Shown: positions 51,801-58,300 of the stretch, in pieces | How the letters are laid out: every line of letters begins with the position of its first letter | How positions within the stretch are numbered: the first letter of the stretch is position 1 | Origin: Symbiodinium natans | Taxonomy: Eukaryota > Sar > Dinophyceae > Suessiales > Symbiodiniaceae | Length of the DNA stretch: 64,000 nucleotides | Direction of reading: 5' to 3' | NCBI GenBank assembly: GCA_905221605.1 | Contig: CAJNDS010002079.1 | Location: 1,202,001 to 1,266,000, forward strand | Translations under genes and position numbers: made by a program | The notes under the pieces: generated by a model | The model's input: the letters and a program-made list of their open reading frames with translations, nothing else | What the model was told of the DNA's origin: nothing | Database searches by the model: none

Positions 51801-53362
51801 TATTAGGGTTAGTTACATGGTCCCTTAGTATGGGCCCTTAAACGGGGACCCCCTTATGTAGTTACGTACCCCTTGTATACCCTGCAAAACCCACAGGCCC
51901 CTGCTTCAGAGCCCTTAAAGGAAGAAAAAGGGACCATATTGAGACACCCTTAGGTGGTGGAGGCGGCCCAGGGCTTAGGAATTGTTCAGTTTAGGGCTTG
52001 AGGTTTCTAAGTTTACGGGTTCAGGGTTTCAGTTCGGGTTTCTAAGTTTCTAAATTCAGGGTTTTCGGGTTCTCAGGTTCAGTTCAAGTCGCCCGGCTGA
52101 GAGGAGCTAGAGGCCTTATAGTGGTTACGAGGCACACAGAAAGTCTGACAGCAGCCCTGAACCCTAAGCCCTTTTCCCGCAACCCTAAACCCCAAACCCT
52201 AAACCCCAAACCCCAAACCCAGTAACCCTACACCCTAAACCCTAAACCCTACACCCTAAACCCTAAACCCTAAACCCTAAACCCTAAACCCTAAACCCTA
52301 AACCCTAAACCCTAAACCCTAGCTGCAGGCCCGGCATCCAAGCCATTCTGCTTGCCCAAGGGCAAGAGCGCAGGTGAGCTGGCTCAGGACGCGATGATGA
52401 TCCCGGGGTGTGAAATTGGGTTTAGGGTTTAGGGTTTAGGGTTTAGGGTTTAGGGTTAGGGTTTAGGGTTTAGGGTCTAGGGTTTAGGGTTTTGGGGTTT
52501 AGGGTTTAGGGAAAATGTTGAGGGGAGTAGGGTTTAGGTTTTTGGTTTTGACTTCAGGGTTTAGGGAATGAGAAAAGGGTTCAGGGCTTGGCAGCCCAGG
52601 GGCTTAGGGGCTTATAGGGGCTGGTGATCTAGGGTGCAGGGTTTAGGGGGTGTGGGGATTCGTTAGGGGATTTCATCAAACAACCCGAAATCCCCTGGTA
52701 GGAGCCACGGGTGCCCCTGAAGCCGCTCAACCGAGTGCGGCGCGGCGAGAACAGGCGCGGGCGTGGTTTTGAGGGTTCTGAGGGTTTAGGGGTTTAGGGG
52801 TTTAGGGGGTTTAAAGGGTTTAGGGGTTTAGGGTTTAGGGGGTTTAAAGGGTTTAGGCTTAGGGTTTTCGTGCAGGGTCGAAGAGGGCTTGGGGTTTGGG
52901 TTTAGAGGGTTAAGCATATAGGGGTTTGGGTGATCAACACATTGTCATATCCCTTGGTAGGCCTGGCCGCATGCTGCATCAGACTCACAGTCAGGGCAGT
53001 TTAGGGTTCACTGTTTAGGGTTTCCAGTCTGGCCGAAGGCGAATAGATGCTCTGCTGGCTTTGGGGTGTTTTGTGGGTCTAAGAGGGTGTCGGGTTAAAA
53101 TGGCTTTGGGGGTGAAGAGGGCCAAGGAAGGAGTCTAAACGGGGTTGAAATCGTTAGGGCTTAAGAGGTTCGAGTTAGAGGAGTTAAAACCCTTCACCCT
53201 AACCCCTAAACAGAATCTTTAGAGTTTGGGTTAGAAGACTTCAGAGTAAGATACCAGGCAATATCCCCGAGGCCATATAGACCTTAAACTCTCAGCCCTT
53301 CAGAAGATTGTCTAGACCCCTTGCCCCTGAACCTGAAACCCTCAACCCTAAACCCTATCGCA

Positions 53363-53409
<47 letters not shown>

Positions 53410-55251
53410 GGAAGGGAGAGCAAGGAGAGAGCGAGCGAGAGAGAGGCCCAACCCTGAGATCAGTGAAACGTTGGTCCGTGAAAGCTGGCCCCCAGGCCCG
53501 CCGCCTGAGGCGCCACAAAGGCAGAGCTGGGGTTTGTTGGGATTTTAGGGTGTTTAGGGCGTTTAGGGTTTAGGATATTTTGGGTTTACAGGGTTTAGGG
53601 TTCATGGTGTTTTGGGTTTACAGGGTTTAGGGTTTAGGGCTGAGGCCACATTTTTGTCAGGTTGGGGGTGCTTGGAGTTGTCGTCGGTGTTTAGGGTTTT
53701 GGCTTCTGTTGCGGCGAGGGTTTACAGGGTTCAGGGTTTAGGCTTTCGGGGGCTTGATTGTTTAGGGCTTGAGGTTTAGGGTTTAGGGTTTAGGGTTTAG
53801 GGTTTGCGGCTTTGGGTTCAGGATTTAGGGTTAGGGGGGCTTCATGGGGGGACGGGGGCGGCAGGGAAGCGTACAAAAGCTTCCGGAGCCTTAGTAGTGG
53901 GGCGTCTCAGGAACCTTGGGTTGCATACCCCCGCTTGAACCATACCGCCTCGAAGGCCCTACAAAGTGAGGGTTGTGGGCTCAGGGTTCACCCCTTACAC
54001 CTTAGACAGGCAAACCTTAAATTTGGGATGTTCCCTTTATACTAACAGTCCTCAATAGGGATTATAGTACCCCCCTTTATCATCCCTATTGAGGCGTGTT
54101 AGTACGAAGGAGAACATCCCGACCTTAAACTGCATAGGGTTTAGGGTTTAGGGGCTAAAGGGTGCAGGGGATGAAGGGTTTAGGGGTTTAGGGTTTCGGG
54201 GTTTCGGGCCCCTAACCCCTAAAAGCCCAAGCCTTAAACCCTAGACGTAAACTGCTGAGGGTTGGCCCTTGAAGAACAAGACTTAACTACTCTTCTTTGC
54301 CTAAGAATCCCCACCAATTTTCACGATAATTACTATTTCTATTTTTTTTAAAGATTTTTTTGGTTTCTTCAGCGAATAGTTGACAAGAGTAGCTCTCTGA
54401 ATTAGGGTGTCCCTCTTTTGGGTTTATTCCGGATCCCTACGCCCGAAAGCCTCCAAGGCTGCAAGCCTGAAACCCACAACTCACCAGAGGGGGTTGAGGG
54501 CTTCGGGTTTAGGGCTGAGGGCATCGGACTTATAAGGTTTGATGTTTAGGGTTTAGGGTTTAGGGTTTAGGGTTTAGGGTTTAGGGTTTAGGGTTAGGGT
54601 TCACACATGGACCCCAGGCGCCACTACTGTACTCTTCAGCTGCACAATTCGGAAATTGGGAGGGCCGCCTTTGGGAGGGTACTTGAGGTGCCGAAGTTGG
54701 TGATAGAGGCCGAGGCCTCACGGTCTCAGGTTGTTTAGGGTTTATGGTTTAGGGGTTAGGGGTCAGGGGTTAGGGTTTAGGGTTTAGGGATTAGGGTTTA
54801 GGGTTTAGGGTTTAGGGTTTAAATGCCCTAAACCATAAATCCGAAGCCTCAAGCCCGAAGTGCTGAACTCGAAGCCCTACACCCCGGAACGACTTAGTGT
54901 CAGGATGTTCTGAGTTTGAACACCTACCTACTTGGGCCTCTCTCCCTCTCTCTGCGTCGGCCTCCTCTTGCAGTATGATGCTGAGAGGGTGCTGCCAGGA
55001 ACACTGGGGATGCGGCTTAGGGGTTGGAGGGTTTCCCCAATACGGCGCCCCTTACGAATTTCGGAGACCGCACATAGGGTTGAAACCCGAAACCTCTACA
55101 ACCTAAACCCTCAAGCCATACATAGGGTTCAGGGTTGAGGGTTTAAGCCTTTAAGCCCTACACACACAAACCTTTATTAAGCCTCCAACCCTAAACCCGA
55201 TAAAGCCTAACACCTCCTCCCACCCCCTACCCCCCCACCCACCCACCCACC

Positions 55252-55305
<54 letters not shown>

Positions 55306-58300
55306 GGGTTTAGAGTTTGGGTTTTGGGGTTGAGGGTGGCTCGTACAAGTTTGGGAGTTCGGTGCGCCAGTCGACCCGAGAACCCTGGATCCGAAACCCC
55401 AAGCGCTCTTGTAGCGAGTCTGGGTTTAGGGTTTAGGCTTTAGGGGTTAGGGTTTAGGGTTTAGGGTTTAAGGTTTAAGGTTTAGGGTTTAGGGTTTAGG
55501 GTTTAAGGTTTAGGGCACAGAGCTGATAGCTTTTGACATTCGAGCTAGCGGCACCCTCTGGCAAATTCAGCGACAGCGTACGGTTTAGGGTTTAGGGTTT
55601 GGGTTGGGCAATTCCAAAAGCTTAAATTAAAGGAACCAGCAGGGGGGATGGTGGATGTAGGGAGTTGGGAGATATTCGGAGTTTCCTGTTTCCAGGCTCT
55701 GAGATCTTTGCTTAGGGTTGATATCCGGGGTGGGGGGGGGGGGGGGGGGGAGGCTATCGGCAGCACAAGATTTCACCCCCAGAACAGGATGGTCTTCTGC
55801 TACTCTCAGTAGCTGAGTAGGTAGCCTTTAATGTTTTGGGGTACACATAATCCTACCACAATTGAAAGGTTGGCCATGCTTTGGCCCAGGATACCCAGCA
55901 CTAGGTTTTCAAGCACTCGATGGTCCGTTTTTCGGATATTGTGATTTCTCCTTGTTGGGTTTCAGATGGTCCTCGTTCAGAAATATGTTTCGGAGATTTG
56001 ACGGGCACACAAGGAGCGCTGGCCTCTACAGTCAGGAGGAAGACGGATCAAACGTCTGTTCGCCTAAGCACGAAACGCCAAAACACCCCAAACCCGAATA
56101 CCTAAAGCCTAAACCCTGTAATCCCTAAACCCTAATACGTAAACCCCTACACCCTGTAATCCCAATCTATGTCTTTCCCTGCCAGACCACGCAGTCGCTT
56201 CGCACCTCATGTAGCATATCCGCGGGAAGCCCGCGGCAAAATACACTGTTCCGCTTTGTGGGGTGACAGAGGCTTCCCAAAGCATTCCCGAAGGGCCCAT
56301 GTACTTAGACAGGTTTAGGGTTTAGGGTTTAGGGTTTAGGGTTTAGGGTTTAGGGTTTAGGGTTTAGGGTTTAGGGTTCCTTGAAGGTTTTCCCATGTCG
56401 TGGCTGTAGGGCCCGAGTATATACTTCATAGGTACGTGGACCCGCAGGGATGGAATTAAAGATGCCTTCTTGCAGCGAGGGACCTGCTTCTGCAAAAAAG
56501 ATGGTTGATGGCCTTCATATTGCGGTGCTCAGATCTCAGGCCTGTCCCCTTCATGGAATACCCCCCCCCCCAAACCCTAAATCTTAAATCCTAAACCCTA
56601 AACCCTAAACCCTAAACCCTAAACCCTAAACCCTAAACCCAAGCCTTACACTTCCAACCCCCCAACCCTAAACTCGAAAACTCGCGGTGTCTTCTGCTGT
56701 GCCCAACCGAGCCACCCAACTTTCCAAAGGCAACTTTAGAGTCTGAGTAGCCGAGTAGGCAACCTTTAATCTTTTGGGGTATACAGAATTACTCGCATTA
56801 CTTTGCGAGTCGTTGTAGCTGAGTAGGTAGCCTTTGGCCGTTTGGGGTATACAGAATCCTACCACAATTGAAAGGTTAAGCTATTTTTGGTCCAGGGTCT
56901 CAGCCACCAGAAAGTTAGCGGGTGCACAGAGGAACCTTAACACCCTTCAAAAGGGCAAAACCATTTTAATTATGCGGAGAGAGATGCCGTCTTTTGGAAG
57001 GGTCAAGGCTAGTCTAGATAGTCCGAAGTGTACAGGGCAGAGCTCATGACGAGCCCCAATCGAAATCACAGCCCTCTCACAACTCCATGACTGTTCACCC
57101 CACTTGCAGCACTCTAAACACTAGAAGCTGAACCCTGAACCCTAAACCCTAAACCGCTTGCAAGACTCCTTGTTTCGGAGGTTTCTTCACGAAAGCTGGC
57201 AAGTGACCACAGGTTGTTGGGATGCCGCCCGTTGCGGCGATCGAACCAGGCATCGCCATGGACTTTCTGAGTACTTAGTAAACAAGTTTAAGTGTAGCTA
57301 TACCCACTTACAGGCCCCTCAAGAACCCTCATAGGGTTATACTTGTTTTTTCGTGCAGTTAGAACCCTAAACCAAAAAACCATAAACCCCAAACCCTAAA
57401 CCCAAAACCCTAAACCCTACTTGGGTTACTAACTACCCTGAACCTCCAAGCAGGGTTTTCAGGGTGTGCGCCTCGCCGAGGTCAGGTCTCGAAAGTCTGG
57501 GTGCCGCCACCCTCGGCCGAAGATGTTTCGGGGGTTTAGGGTAGGGTTTAGGGTTTAGGGTTTTTGGGTTTTGGGTTTGGGGTTTTGGGTTTAGATGTGT
57601 AGGGGTTAGGCTCTGTGTTTGTCAATTCCTGTTGTTTGCATCTTTTCGACTGGAGCTGGAGCTTAAACATCGGGGTTTAGGATTTCGGGCTTTGGAGGGT
57701 TTTAGGGTTCTTAGGGTTCTCAAGGTTAAAGCAGGATTCTCAGGTCGACAAATGCCGTTTAGAGTACAGGGTTTGGGGTTGCGGGTTTAGGGTTTAGGCC
57801 CTTTGGGGGCTTTAGGGTCCTTAGGGCTCTTAGGTTATTAGGGGTCTTAGGGTTCTTAGGGGTTCTTAGGGGTTCTTAGGGGTTCTTGGGGTTCTTAGGG
57901 CACTTTGGGTTCTTAGGGTTGAGGTGGGGTCTCTCAGGTCCAAAATCGCTGCAAGAAGGAACTCTGGCAGTTATAAGCTCCTCCTTAAACCCCCTATGCT
58001 GAGGGGTTTAGGGTTTAGGGTTTAGGGTTGAGGGTTTAGGGTTTGTTGAATTAGAAAAGGGATTGTGTATGCAGTATGTACGACTTAATATGACACGGGA
58101 AGAGTTATCTTCGATCCCAACACGGCTTCAACCCTGAACCCTAAACCCGAAACCCTCAACCCTAAACTCTTGGATGGTTTCAGAGGCTCCGGCTTTAGCT
58201 CAGTCTCTGTGTGCGTAGCCCTTGGGGTTTCTCGGTTTTGCGCCAACCAGGGGCGCAAGGTAGCACATGTCGACCCTTTCAGGGTTTAGGGATTAGGGTT

